DNA from: Coptis chinensis
Taxonomy: Eukaryota > Streptophyta > Magnoliopsida > Ranunculales > Ranunculaceae
Assembly (NCBI GenBank): GCA_015680905.1
Contig: CM027383.1
Location: 40,918,501 to 40,982,500, forward strand
Direction: 5' to 3'
DNA: 64,000 nucleotides
Shown here: piece after piece, positions 22,891 through 35,400 of the stretch
Layout: each line of letters opens with the position of its first letter
Numbering within the stretch: the stretch's first letter is position 1
Notes under the pieces: generated by a model
Seen by the model: the letters and a program-made list of their open reading frames with translations, nothing else
Databases searched by the model: none
What the model was told of the DNA's origin: nothing
Made by a program: the position numbers and the translations under genes

Positions 22891-25376
22891 TATGAAGCCT
22901 TGGCTTCGAATTGCCTATGGAAGAGGGCATGCGTGCTCAATTCTAACACTGCGATCCAAGACCTTGGGCGTGGGCGTGCTCTTTTATAAGGCAGAAGAGA
23001 GGGTGTGCACACTCCGAGTGGTGTCTGTGGTATGAAGTGAGAGGTACGGTGTGAAGTTTATGGTGTGTCATGTATTTATAGAGCACTAGTTTCTTAAACA
23101 AAGGTCCCCAAGGTGCCCAAATTGGTAAGGAAAGAGATGGAATAAGAAAAGGCTTCTAAAAACCAAAATAGAAACAGCTAAGAGCACATACTCAGTAGCA
23201 ATTCTAGATGGTTTTAACAACCTATCAAAATAACAATCTCAATTCCTTTATTCTTTTAGGTTGCACCAAACAACAATAGCTAATTCTAGCTATGCCACAT
23301 TAGCAACATGCACACATAAACCATATTTCTAAAACCTTACAATATTAATTTCCAAAACAAATGGATAGGGTAAAATACAATGCTAAACAAATAATGTCAC
23401 CCCCAAACAAATCGGGAAGGTGGGATTCATGGAAAATAGATAGCATGCTCGGACAAAAATTAAACTAACATGAAATTTAAATAACAACCAAATACATAAT
23501 CCAATATTAACTACTTGACTAAACAACTGGGAATCAAACAGGGAAATTCCCTAAACATAATACAACCAACGAACTAGCCACGAGATGAGGATGGGCTAGA
23601 GACATCTGTCCTACGTTGACGACGCTCATCGTTCAGTCGAGTGAGAAGAAGAACCATCATGAGGTGGCAGGTGTCGTAGAACTTCTACTTGAAAAGTGTG
23701 ATGTTGCTCTATAAAAACATCAGTGGCTTCCCAACACTCATTATTACTCTGGACGAGAGTCTCCACGTTAGCTTGGAAGTTTGCTTGGCCACGGATAATA
23801 GAACCTTGCCTAATCTGAATAGCCTCACAGAGGTCACGCAGAGAACGTTGGTCTCTATGAATCATCTCATACTCGTTATGGAGAGTTCCCAGGCCACGAC
23901 GAAATAATGAGACACGGGCTACATCCGTAATAGCCCTTTCCAAAGCATCTGCATCAAAACATGTTGTGTCTTCCTCATCCGATACCATCTCATCACTCCT
24001 AACCTCAGACAAATGCCAAGACCTCTGAATACATTCCCAATAAATACATGCATTTTCATGCAACTTCAAATTAATTCTACCAGTCTTCGGAACACATCCC
24101 CAATACAACATAACCTTCATAATAATCAATGTAGGGAAGGCTGCGGTCAATTTACCAACTGCTCTAATCTCACTTAACAAAAGTCAAGGATGCAAAACTC
24201 ATACCTCTTGTTACGGAAGGATCGGAGAATGTGCAGACAACTCAAATTGATGTTACTTATTTTTGTGGTGGCAATAATATTCCTACTAATCCACTGAGCC
24301 ACAGCCAGCTGATTTCATCTCAGAGACGTCTGACGAACACAATGCGAGCTAGCATTGTAAAGTCCTTCCAATACAGTCTACATCATCAAAGGACCGATTC
24401 CACCAAACTGAGATTCCTGCTTGTGACTATGATGCCTCTTTGCTCAATGTTAGTAATCTCAGACAACACTGCTGTAGTCAATTCCTTCCAACTACCATTC
24501 ACCCTTACAAAAATCCTACGACCATCAATCTCCCTCTTCTTATAAAAATCAAGCACCAAATCGATTGTGATAAAAATCATTAAGTAGAATACCACAACCC
24601 ATTCCACTTCCTAATACACATCTCAGTACCGAAAAAGGGTGAAAATTATGTTTGGTTAAAAACTTGTTCAGGAAGAATCTTTGGGGTTTGAGGAGCCATT
24701 GAGTTTTGGAATTGGAAATTTTTGTGAATATAAAGTGGGGGATAGTGAGCAAAGCACTTGATTGAAATTTGAATAGGGTTTTGAGGTTGGAGGTTAGGGA
24801 CGCTGGCTCAAGTTGGTCTAGAAACAAGGGCGTGCGCGCTCAAGGTTTTCTCGGTTCAGGCTTGTTTTTAAAAGGGGGTCACGTGCGGGGCACATGACCG
24901 CGTAGGGTTTAATTCGTTTGGGCCCAAGCCCAAAAAAAATCCTATAATACCCATCTGTCATATGCCTCGTATAACTTAAAACTAAAATTCCCGATTCGTT
25001 AACGGTCCGATTTTTACGAATGAACTATGAAAAAGATCAGCAGAGAAAGTACAATCCAATGATTTATAAAAAAAAACTCAAATCTAACCATGGTTGATAT
25101 ATAAGAAAATAGAAAATGCCTCGAAATCGTGAGTGACATAAGTTATGTGATCAAAAGAAATCTAAATTCATAGATAGTGTCAACCCGAATCAAAGTACAA
25201 CTAAACGGCATAAACAACAAGAAAAGGAAGTTGAGCGATCAAAAATGGAAAGACCAAACACCCCACCTCCAAACAAATTTTTGAAAATAAGGTTTAGAAA
25301 ATTTCTTTTAAAACGTGGGTCTTTTAAAGTCAGATTCCCAAGACTTGCTAGACTACTATTTATAGGGTTTTAATAT
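22891..25376 (-). mobile_element. Fragment of Athila element F (leader-X, ORF-X, leader-Y)
   Basis: Minus-strand order is post-integrase untranslated region (25,376-25,277), leader-X (25,276-24,700), ORF-X (24,699-23,574) and leader-Y (23,415-22,891). Element E has inserted at 22,890, so the ORF-Y of F would lie beyond the other end of E. Leader-Y starts with the purine tract GTTTGGGGGTGAC (23,412-23,400), has a TATA-like TATTTATAGAGC near 23,075 and contains GC-motif variants near 22,925, 22,970 and 23,000. Confidence 0.7.
23574..24699 (-). pseudogene. ORF-X of element F (PF20167-like)
   Basis: Starts at ATG 24,699 with MAPQTPKILPEQVF, equivalent to the IIPEQ start of ORF-Y. It continues in shifted frames through GLWYST and FYKKREIDGRRIFVRV. 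The C-terminal part (24,180-23,626, open) includes LHENACIYWECIQRSWHL and EVLRHLPPHDGSSS, followed by the basic Ser-rich tail and the TAG at 23,574-23,576. Stops in the middle make it non-functional as given. It is the most complete copy of ORF-X in the window. Function unknown. Confidence 0.65.
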
Positions 25377-25382
25377 ACATAT

Positions 25383-25514
25383 ATATAAAGAGGACTAAGG
25401 CACAACTCTAGAGAGAACCCATTAGATAATAAATTAGTATATATATATAAAGAAGAAAACTAATTTATTATCTAATGGGTTCTCTCTAAAGTTGTGCCTT
25501 ATTCCTCTTTATAT
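25383..25514. repeat. Fold-back of LTR sequence
   Basis: Two 56-bp arms (25,383-25,438 and 25,459-25,514) are inverted copies of each other with only two mismatches and a 20-bp AT-rich spacer. Each arm is the TATA region of the TGATAA-family LTR (TATAAAGAGGACTAAGGC). The right arm belongs to the truncated LTR of element F and the left arm is an inverted fragment. Confidence 0.9.
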
Positions 25515-26064
25515 AGGAGAGGGCTAGGTTTACAATTTCATGCATGGGCTTTGGAGCTATATTTTGGGCCACTAAATCAATCCCAAAACCTAATTACTTA
25601 AGTCCAAAAAGGGTTTCTCTAATATAAATTACTGCATTAGCCTTCTTGTCCATATTTACTCATCTGATTGGATCAAGGTCTAGACCATTAGAAATATCTT
25701 TCTGAGCGGTCGTTTTGACATATGGTAGGCCTAATTCGAGGTCTAAGTCCAAAGATACTGCCTCGGAAGTTCTATTGACTTTTTACGCTCTATTTTTACC
25801 CACGTTAACTTTGACTTTTCAGCTTTGACTGGGCTTTAAAAAGATTTTTTCTCCTTGAAACTTGGGCTTTAAACATAGAACTTTTTAGCAACCAACCTTT
25901 GCTATTTTCTCTTGCAAAAGTGACATATTTCTTCACATATTTGACTCCAATACCTGAAATACACAAACGTACGTAAACAGTACTAACTCTTATTTATTAT
26001 AAGCATAATTGGTCTAAATATAATATTATTAAGGGGTTAAAACTATAGTTTTGGGCTCTTATCA
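25459..26064 (-). repeat. Truncated LTR of element F (TGATAA family)
   Basis: Minus-strand LTR starting TGATAAGAGCCCAAAACTA at 26,064. It is homologous to the first 600 bp or so of the LTRs of element C, down to the TATA box and the start of transcribed sequence. It ends in the fold-back at 25,459. The remaining LTR part and the gag-pol region are missing. Confidence 0.8.
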
Positions 26065-28705
26065 CTAGACAGCCCCTGAGTTTCAGCATTTCAAGAATAA
26101 ACTATTATTTCATTCCCACTTTGAAGCTATTCTGGTTTTGCCCCCATGTGTCAAAATGTGATCTAAAAAGAAAAAATTCTAGGTTAAAATGTGTTTGAAT
26201 GACTTATTTTCCCTTTTATAAAATAAAATTTAGTGATTAGGTTTGCTTTCTTGGTTGATGTTAGTTGAACAAAAGAAAGAGGGTAAAATTGGAAAACGAA
26301 AAAAAAAAATCTTGGCAATGGAATAGGTGGATCAATTCCCTTTAAAGAAGTTAGATTAGATAGTAGTATATACTACTGTCCCTACTACTGCCATAGTAAT
26401 TTTTATTTTTTTATTTATTTTACCAATATATAATCAAATTACACTGTGGGAGGTGACAAAAGTGCTACAAATTGAGCCGCAAAGTCCCTTTTTGAATAGC
26501 AAATCCCACCCTCCTAAAATGAACTCATTAGCCCCTAGCAATCATCACATTGTTTGCCATAACCTCTTGCAATCGTTTGAGCAACTCAACCGATTATGAT
26601 GCCAAATAACCAAAAGTGTTAAAAGCAAGTGGTATAAAACAATATTGGCCAGTTAGCTATACAAGCCTTCTCGTGTTTCTCTACCTTTGCAACTGCTGCA
26701 TTGTTGGTTGCTTGCCCCACCTCAAACACGTACACCATTTCCAAGACCTACCATCAGAGAAACTCTTGTGACATCAATACATGCATGTTTACTCTTAGAC
26801 CAACTGCAAATCAAGACATCTAGCAATCGAAGTGTCAATCTAACTACCTTAACTTGGGTTTATAAGGAAATTAACATGAGCCTCTTGCTTCACTTGTACC
26901 CCAACCCGCCAAAATGCATCACATAAAATATCCCTAACATGGTTAAGTTGTGGCGATTCTTGAAGTCTGGCAAATGTCTACAATACACTGCATGGTCTCC
27001 AAAAGTGACAAGTCAGTGTTTCTTACATACTAGCAAAGACGTCGGAATCATGAGTCGGTAACAGATAATGACACGATATTCAACAATACCCCTGACATAT
27101 GTTGTCCAAGGCCTCCCATTGGGATAGCAAGGAGGAAGTGTTTTGTGTGTTCTCATAAATTTGTATTTTACAAATAATACCCTTCATGTTCATCATAAAA
27201 TTTCTCAATTCCTTCTTGTTCGCATTGATTACCAAAAAAAAAAAAAAAAAAACTAATTTGAATACGAAAATAATAGAGGTCAAGAAACATTGCTTTTATA
27301 ACCAATGGCTAGGATTCCATTCCATCCCGCGGTGTATAAATGAAGGATGAGGATGGGATGTAACGCCTCGAATAAAGTGTTCAATAGGATTAGAATTTAA
27401 TTGGGACTTAACCTCCTTCCACCTCTCAGCTCTCAAATCTCAAACTCATTCTCAATGTCTCATGTCTCTCTTTTGCTTAACTATAAACATCCAATATAAT
27501 TACTGCTTTCTGGTGAGCAGATAACTCGAATTCCATCTTGAGACCACTAGTAATCTTACCATAATATGCTTATACCAAAACTTGTCGTGGTTTTGAGGGG
27601 ACGATAGTATTCTACAGAGAGAGAATTAAGGTGAAAATCAGGGGAAGACAGAGGCGTAGTGTATCGACAACATCCTAAACAATCTCACCAATAGGCATAA
27701 TAGGCATGGCACCACAACCTCACGAGAATGTGGTTTTAGAGGTCATCGCGTTTTAATCTGTGAGGCATCAAAAGCAAATATGGAGACATCAGTTGCACAA
27801 TAAATGCCTAACCTAAAGAGTAATGCAGCCCTTCTGAATAAATTATATATTTTTTTAATCAAGAACATATTTTATTTTGATATCCAAAATAAATTATACA
27901 AAAGATTAAAAGATTTAGAGCGCGCTACAAATTGCACTACAAGCCCTTCTAAATAGCAAAAATGATCCTCTTAAATACATATTCATTGCAACCAACAATC
28001 ATCACGTTGCTATCAAAATCAAATACTTTATGCAACCTCCTAAGAAGTTAAGCTCAATAGCCCCTTGTGCCAAAAATCATAATGTATAGAAAGCAAAGTG
28101 GGATGAAGCGGTGTTGGATAACCACACATCTTCTTCCATTGCCGGGGAATATTCTTTTTCTCCTCCTCTCCCTTTTTCTATTTCCTGCATTTGGAGATGA
28201 AGATCATCAATGTTAGAACACAACACAGGATCAACTCATGTTATGAGAAACATACAAGCAAGTAAAATATTGGTGGCCCTATATATATATTAGACGATAC
28301 AGACAAGTTGGGCCTTGCTAGCAACTAGCCAATTTGAAGGATCACTGCTAATTGTCTATAATGTGTGAATAGACATGATTCTTCACAAAAGTCTTTAGAG
28401 ATTGGACCCAATCCCACATTTCCTGTGTTTTCTTAAAAGTTTGGCTGACAAATGCTTTGTACTAAACAAAATTCACGTATCATCATAAGAAATTTAAATA
28501 AAGAAAGACACACACACGTTAATATGAGAATAGGTAATTATTAGAGTAATTGGATACGTGTATATATATGCCTGTCAGATTGAAAGACTTAAGAATGTGA
28601 TTCAAAACTAGTAGTGCAAAACTTACTTTCTGAATGTTTTATGTGATGGCATACATACATGCACGTCGGCAGACCTCTGGAATATCATCCCCACTAAACC
28701 CTCAC
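26065..28705. other. No recognisable gene; diverged repeat pair
   Basis: AT-rich sequence without a readable gene. Segments at about 26,460-26,560 and 27,920-28,020 resemble each other (ACAAATTG, GCAATCATCAC/ACAATCATCACGTTG), which suggests decayed copies of one element about 1.45 kb apart, perhaps on the minus strand. A poly-A run lies at about 27,234-27,251. Confidence 0.45.
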
Positions 28706-29214
28706 ATTAGAATAAATGCAAAACACTTGATTGAATGCATCTTACATGTGAGCTTGCATTAAAATGAATGCAAAACACTTGATTGATTAAATGAATGCAA
28801 AACACTTGATGGAATGCATCTATATGTGAGCTTGCATTAGAATGAATGTAAAACACTTAATTGATTAGAATGAATACAAAATACTTGATTGATTGAATGA
28901 ATACAAAAACTTTGATTAAATGCATCTATGTATGAGCTTGCACTAGAATGAATACAAAATACTTAATTGATTGAATGAACGTATCTACAAGCGTGCTTGC
29001 ATTAGAATGAGTGTAAAACACTTGATTGAATGCATCTAAGTGTGAGCTTGTATTAGAATGAATGTAAAACACTTGATTGATTGAATGAATGCAAAAACTT
29101 TGATTAAATGCATCTACGTGTGAGCTTGCATTAGAATGAATGCAAAACATTTGATTGAATGAATGAACGCATTTACAAGCGAGCTTGCATTAGAATGAAT
29201 GCAAAACACTTTGA
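28706..29214. repeat. Minisatellite, TGAGCTTGCATTAGAATGAA unit
   Basis: About nine units combine TGAGCTTGCATTAGAATGAA, TGCAAAACACTTGATTGA and GAATGCATCTA(T/C)GTG in changing order. The unit length varies from about 25 to 75 bp. No protein-coding role is apparent. Confidence 0.85.
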
Positions 29215-29848
29215 CACCGAAACAACTATCCACCTGAGAGAGAGAGAGAGATCTGAAAGAGATTAGGAAACAACAAAGAGAGAGAGAGAAGAGAGAGTGG
29301 TGGTGGTGGCTCTAAGAAAGAATGATGAGATGAGAGCAAAAAATAGTGGGAAAATTTTAGTCTTTTCCCACTAGCAAAAAAATTTCGTGTGTTGTGGGAG
29401 GGGCTCCGTGATCTCATTATCAAAGATAGTGTCGAAAAAATAACAGGGAAAAGAAACGAATGGAGCATGTTCTCAAAACACATTCAACAAAACTATAAAA
29501 CTTCAAACCTCACCTACATTATTATAAATAAATAAATAAAAAATAAAAAATTGTCTCCTAGAACAATCGATTTGCAACATACACATTACGTTCTCTACCA
29601 GTAAACCCCCTAAATTAAGCCCATTCATCCTCAATTCGAACCAAGTTCAACTCACTTTGACTCAAGGGGGGATGAATGAATTCCACAAAGTATACTCTTT
29701 CATCCCTAAAAATCAACTGAATATATTATATTGAAGGCTAATGAGAACTCTGACACAAATTACACCTAAAGCATCGAAAACCATGAATTCTGAAACTGTT
29801 ACTAATGATACAACCATTGACAAGTAGAGTACCATAATGTTTACTTTA
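29215..29848. other. No recognisable gene; GA-rich microsatellites
   Basis: Contains (GA)n runs at about 29,236-29,250 and 29,277-29,300. The minus strand of this stretch is CT-rich like a plant 5' untranslated region, but no coding exon could be linked to it. Confidence 0.45.
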
Positions 29849-29853
29849 GAGAT
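29849..29853. other. Left target-site duplication of element C (GAGAT)
   Basis: GAGAT directly precedes the 5' LTR and is repeated at 47,256-47,260 directly after the 3' LTR. A five-base duplication is normal for Ty3/gypsy insertion. Confidence 0.85.
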
Positions 29854-31185
29854 TTATAAGAGCCCAAAATTGTAGTTTTAACTCCTTAATAACATTACAT
29901 ATAGACCAATTATGTTTATAATAAATAAGAGTTAGTACTGTTTATGTACTTTTGTGTATTTCAGGTTTTTGAATCAATTATGTGAAGAAATATGTCACTT
30001 TTGCAAAAGAAATGAGCAAAGGTTGGTTGCTAAGAACTTCTATGGTTAAAGCCCAAGTTTCAAGGAGAAAAAACCTTTTTAAAGCCCAGTCAAAGCTGAA
30101 AAGTCAAAGTCAATGCGGGTAGAAATAGAGCACAGAACTTCTGTAGGCCGTATCTTTAGACTCAAACCTCGGAATTGGGCCTATTATATGTCAAAACGAC
30201 TGGATCGGAAAGAGATTTCTAATGGTCTAAGCCTTGATCTAATCAGAGGAGTAAAAATGGACAAAAAGGCTATTGCAGTAATTTCCAATAGAAACCCTTT
30301 TTGGACTTAAGTAATTAGGTTTTGGGCTTGATGTAGTGTCCCAAAACATAGCTCCAAAACCAATGCACGAAATTGTAAACCTAGCCCTCTCCTATATAAA
30401 GAGGATTAAGGCAAAATTCTAACTCTTTCACCCATTAGTTAATTAGTCTTTTGTCTCTTAGTTTTTCTCTTTAGTAAACCTAGTTTTATGTTTTTTACCT
30501 AGCCACCATTAATAAAATTCAAGTTCATTATATTCTTTAATTATATTGTCTTATTCTTATTATGTTTTTCATGATAGTCTAATGAATATTAGCTAAACCT
30601 CCATTAGAGGGGTTTGATTGAAGCTTTGATGAAGACTTGATGTATTAGTATAGAATAATTGCTTTTAAGAGTTTCAATCTAGAAGGTAGTTCATTCACCA
30701 TGAGAATGGGTTTAAACTTCCTCTCATGCTAATTTTAGTTGGTTAGAGATGTTATGAATAATTAAGGATAAAAATACCTAACATTTATGTTAAACCTTGT
30801 GTGAAAACATAAAGATTAGGGTTGCAATAAAAATCTATACTAGCATGTTAGGGATTAATCAAGGTGGATATCAAATCTCCCTAATCCCTTATTCTCTCAT
30901 TCACATCATTATTTAATTATCATAGTATAATTTAGAATATCTTAATTAGTTATTCCCACATATTAGTCTTATTAAAAACATTGCTTTCATTAATATTGTT
31001 GAATTGTTTAAGGTAGTGAAATTATTACGTTCTAAGCAATTAGGAGTGGAACGAATCTTTATTTAAGTTATTGCATGATAATTGAGAGTAGGAATTTGAT
31101 CTAATAGTTAGAATAATTTAGTTTTTCTTATTTCTAGCAAAATCACTATTCGTTAGGATAGAAACGTGTTATTTTAGTATTATCA
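29854..31185 (+). repeat. 5' LTR of element C
   Basis: Begins TTATAAGAGCCC (canonical TGATAAGAGCCC with one change) and ends TTATCA. A TATA box CCTATATAAAGAGG is at about 30,391-30,404. It aligns along its length to the 3' LTR at 45,812-47,255, which has about 104 bp extra. Confidence 0.9.
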
Positions 31186-31186
31186 A

Positions 31187-31200
31187 ATAGCGTCGCTACT
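31187..31200 (+). other. Degenerate primer-binding site of element C
   Basis: ATAGCGTCGCTAC follows the LTR end almost directly and resembles the Athila tRNA-Asp-type site TGGCGCCGTTGCC with several changes. Confidence 0.5.
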
Positions 31201-31810
31201 CTCTTAATTGTGTTTAGAATAGTTTCCCTTCGTGTTTTCAATTCTACTAATATCCCACTTCACCCACCCAACCGATTGTTTGTGTTCTTATTGTGTTTAC
31301 TTTTTTCAGAAAAACAAAAAATTGCTCCTGGAAGTCTACTGGAAATTTTCACAATTGTACTCAGGAGCGCTCCCGCACCCTATCTATGTTGTTTCTGAGC
31401 GCGCCCGCGCCTGTCTTCCAGTAAGTTTATTTCCTGTTTTATTTCAACTTTAAAGGCCCATCCCATTAAGGAACCACGCGAAAGTCTGGTGCTAAAAAAA
31501 TCACAGAGCACGCCGTGCCCTTGTGGCCTTGTGGCCTTATATTTGAGCGCGCCCGCGCCCCTATTGAAGAAAGCCCTATTCACAGGTTACTTACAGACTC
31601 TCTTTTTGTTCAAGTTAGTTTTTATTCAGTGTTCCAAACCTCTTCTGTACACTGAGATTGCATATAAAAGACGTTATTCATACGGCGTAGCAAGGAGGCA
31701 TCGGGTACTCCTTTCACTCCTCGTCTCTTACGCCGGAGGAGTTTTAATTCTAGTATATCAAGGTTGTTTGACTGCTGTTAGTGTTTCTTTCATATTGGAC
31801 TTAGCCTTGC
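31201..31810 (+). promoter_or_regulatory. Gag leader of element C with repeated GC motif
   Basis: Noncoding leader. GC-motif copies: GGAGCGCTCCCGCACCC (31,364-31,380), GAGCGCGCCCGCGCC (31,397-31,411), GAGCACGCCGTGCCC (31,506-31,520) and GAGCGCGCCCGCGCCC (31,545-31,560). They stand out sharply from AT-rich surroundings. In the duplicate at 1-500 the same places are scrambled or lost. The role is unknown. Confidence 0.65.
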
Positions 31811-33650
31811 ATGAGATTAAGGTCTGGTAAGAGAAAACCATCTAACGTTATCTATCGTAAATGTCAACGCACACGCCTATCTAGAATATCACACACTACA
31901 CCTGCATCAATGGCTGAAGAAGCAAAGACTCCTCTCTTTGATTTTTACAAAGCCCTAAACGATGGCCCTAAGTCTTGCATCGTTCTTGCATACCCAGTAG
32001 GGGATTTTTTAATTCCCCCGAATATATTTAATTTGTTACCTGTTTTTCATAGTTTAGACCACGAAAAGCCTTATCAGCATATGTGTTAGATAGAACAAGT
32101 TCTCACTACATTCCATCCTCCTAGCGTAGGTTCTAAACAAATTAAACTGAGGGTGTTTCCTTTCACCCTAGCCGATAAGGCAGCGTCTTGGTTAACTACC
32201 CAAACGCCTAATTCTGTGGACTCATGGGCCAAACTCATTCAATTGTTTATGGAACAATTTTACCCACCGCTAAAAATAGATGAAATAATTCAAAAGATTT
32301 ATTTCTTCCGCCAGAACCCTCATGAATCCTTTTCAGAGGCCTGAAATCGGTATACTCATCTTCTTATAGAGTGTCCACATCATAACCTTGCGAAAGACAC
32401 CCTTGTTCGTGCCTTCTTTAAGGGCTTTCACATCATCATAATGAGGTTCTTGATATAATGAATGGGGGTAGTTTCCTTAGTAAATGAGCCTCAGAGGCTT
32501 ATAGGTTTCTAGAAGATCAATCTAAGCGTAATAATAACTTGGGGGTAACGAAATCCCCCGCTCTATTAATTCTTCTTCCACAGCCAAGGTTGCCAGTATG
32601 TTTGAGGTTAAAACTGATCCTGAGCTTAGAACTCTAATCGAATCTCTCACAAAAAAGTAGAAGCCATTTCTGTTCAACATAAACCTACTCTTGTCATGAA
32701 CGTCAACTCTATTCCATGTAATTTATGTTTGAGTCCTGAGCATCCCGACTCCTATTATCCTTTCGTCTATGAACAACCACCCACACAATTGGATAATATT
32801 TGCTCCATAAATAGCCAGCCTAACACACCTTGGAGACAATACCCCAACTTCGGTTGGCAAAATAATCAACCAGTTACACCTCCGGGGTTTAATAATCAAA
32901 ATGTTAGGCCAGCAAACAACTACAACCCAACTCCACCAAGACAAGGACAAGGACCAGGTAATTATAATAATTATAATAATAATAATAGAGGTATCGTCCC
33001 GGTTAATAACAACTATCATAACCCACCCATTAATAATTAACGTGAGATAGTTCCTGTCACACCACCTGTGGCCACTACACCTTCACAACCGGATCGTTTC
33101 GATGCCTACATGCAAGCTCAACAACATATTCTACAACAGATTCAACAATCTATATAACAACTAACCCAAGAGAAAGCCCAACCAAAAGGTGTGTTTCCAG
33201 GTCAAGCTATACCTAATCCTAAAACACCAAACACAGCCTTCGAAGTAACCGGTAATACTAGTAACGCAAATTTAAACGTAGATAAGTTAAATGCCATCAC
33301 CACTCTCCATTCTGGTAGAGTGGTTGATAACATCATAACTATGCACATTGATACACTACCAGTGGTCATTGAAAATGAAAAATTACTAGATACCGATATA
33401 GAAACTGAAGATCCTACTCCTGTAGAGGTACTAGTTAAACCACAACCCAAGAAAAAAATGGCCAAGGTTAAAACTCTTATTGACCCATATGCTAAATATA
33501 AAGAGAAACCCCCGTTTCCCCAGAGACTAGCCATGTTAAACAAGGATACAAATTTTGATGAGATTAGGGAAGTTTTTAAAAATCTAACGATAAACCTACC
33601 TTTCTTGAAGCTATTAAAAAATTACCACAACATGCTTAGTTTCTAAAATA
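31811..33650 (+). pseudogene. Athila gag of element C
   Basis: Opens at the ATG with MRLRSGKRKPSN, continues to a stop after HMC at about 32,087 and resumes with FPFTLADKAASWL, LFMEQFYPPLK and FFRQNPHESFSEA (32,153-32,340). The zinc knuckle at about 32,717-32,757 reads CNLCLSPEHPDSYY, so the fourth ligand is lost. The Asn/Tyr-rich tail and an ITTLHSGRVVDN block follow. Gag would package RNA; this copy is dead. Confidence 0.85.
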
Positions 33651-34611
33651 GTTGTGCACTACTAGGTGGAAAACAAACATTCCAAAAGACGCTTTTTTAA
33701 CTGAATAATTTCCCACTCTATCTGAACATAATGGAATCGTTAAGTACAAAGACCATGGTCATCCTACTGTACAATGCACCTTAGGGGATACCCACATGAC
33801 AACTGCTCTATTAGACCTGGGGGCGAGTGTTAACTTACTCTCTTATTATTTATATAAACAAATAGGTCTAAAAGAGATGCAACCAACTAAAATGACGTTG
33901 CAATTAGCTGACTGTTCTATTAAGCATCCTAAGGGTGTCGTTGAAAATGTGTTTGTTAAAGTTTAAGATTTTTACTACCTAGCTGATTTCGTTATCCTCG
34001 ACACAGAAGTCGCTAACGACTTTGTTCCTATCATTTTAGGGCGTCCCTTCTTGGCAACTGCCAATGCACTCATAAATTGCCGCGATGATTCAATGTCCAT
34101 GTCCTTTGGACACCTTTCTATTGAAGTGAATATTTTCAAAATGCTGCAACAGTTATCCGATATGACTATTGATGGAGAAGTTAGCATGATCGAGTGCTTA
34201 GCTAAAGATTATTTCAACAACACGTTTCTAGAGAATCAGATGCATAAATTCCTTCCCTTCAGAAGTTCCGACTTTGATGATGACTCCTACGTAGAGGAAG
34301 TCAGCGCCCTTTTCGAGTCTACTCCTATCTTAGATCCTTCTGTCACTCCATCTTTCGAGTTTGAAGACCTCTTACCTAAACAAGTCTTTATTACTCAAGA
34401 CGAAGACCCTCCGGAAGCCTTATTGCCCATTCCTCCCACCTATGTGCTTAAACCTCTTCCTGCTGAGTTGAAATATATCCAGCTTGATATGGATGGTAGT
34501 TATCCGGTGATTATATCTTCTCAGTTGTCTGCTGATGAAAAGGCATGTTTGATTAGGGTGATCAGGGAACATCGTTCCGCGATCGGTTAGTCCCTAGACG
34601 ACATTAAAGGG
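33651..34611 (+). pseudogene. Athila retropepsin and protease-RT linker of element C
   Basis: The active-site motif DLGAS is intact at about 33,814-33,828. It is followed by LYKQIGLKEMQPTKMTLQL and the flap region FVPIILGRPFLATANALI (34,020-34,075). An acidic linker (34,200-34,590) leads to RT. A stop (GTTTAAG) lies near 33,961 and a TGG-to-TAG type stop near 34,588. Confidence 0.8.
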
Positions 34612-35400
34612 ATTGACCCTAGTGTATGCACACATCGCATACATTTGGAGGATAACACGAAGACTTCATGTGGACCTCAGCATCAATTGAACCCTGCCAT
34701 GAAAGAGGTGGTCAGGAAGAAGTCTTACGGTTGCTCGATGCGGGTATCATATATCCCATCTCCGATAGCGAATGGGTAAGCCCCATTCACGTAGTTCCTA
34801 AGAAATTAGGGGTTACCATTATCGCGTATCTTTCTTTGGTGAATATGTTTCCACACGAGTTCCTATGAAATGGAGGATTTGTATTGACTACTGACGTTTA
34901 AACGCCATGACACGAAAGGATCACTTTCATTTACCTTTTATAGATTAGATGCTCGAACGTCTAGCTGGTCATGCTTATTACTGTGTTTAGATGGCTACTC
35001 TGCTATTTTCAGATTATTATTGATCCTGACGACTAAGACAAGACTACCTTCACATGTCTTTTTGGAACATATGCCTATAAACGAATGTCGTTCGACCTTT
35101 GTAATGCTCCTGGTACCTTCCAACAGTGTATACTTCATATCTTTAGTGACATGGTGGAGCACTTCATGGAAGTTTCCATGGATGATTTTTGTATCTATGG
35201 AGACTCTTTTAGTGATTGTCTGTCTAACCTTTCCAAGGTGTTGACACGGTGTGAGGAAAAGAATCTGGTTTTAAATTGGGAAAAATGTCATTTTATGGTT
35301 AAAAGAAGAATAATGCTAGGTCATATTGTATCTAGTGACGGCATTGAAGTAGATAAGGCCAAATTAGATAAAATACCGTCTCTACCTATACCACGGACTA
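34612..35400 (+). pseudogene. Athila reverse transcriptase of element C
   Basis: Readable blocks are LLDAGIIYPISDSEWVSPIHVVPKK (shown here by position 34,725-34,803), the RLNA block near 34,895, SFDLCNAPGTFQQC (35,086-35,127), and the catalytic FMEVSMDDFCIYG (35,165-35,203), where the usual YxDD or FMDD motif is MDD. The thumb reads ILGHIVSSDGIEVDKAK-like. Several stops fit C-to-T change at CGA and TGG codons. Would synthesise cDNA from element RNA. Confidence 0.85.

Noticed and set aside
28706..29214. CRISPR-like array of repeats and spacers
   Set aside because: Units vary in length and order and the setting is plant nuclear DNA; it is a minisatellite.
29226..29483. Minus-strand frame rich in Ser/Leu/Phe near GA repeats as a gene
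   Set aside because: Low-complexity translation of a CT-rich stretch without supporting exons.
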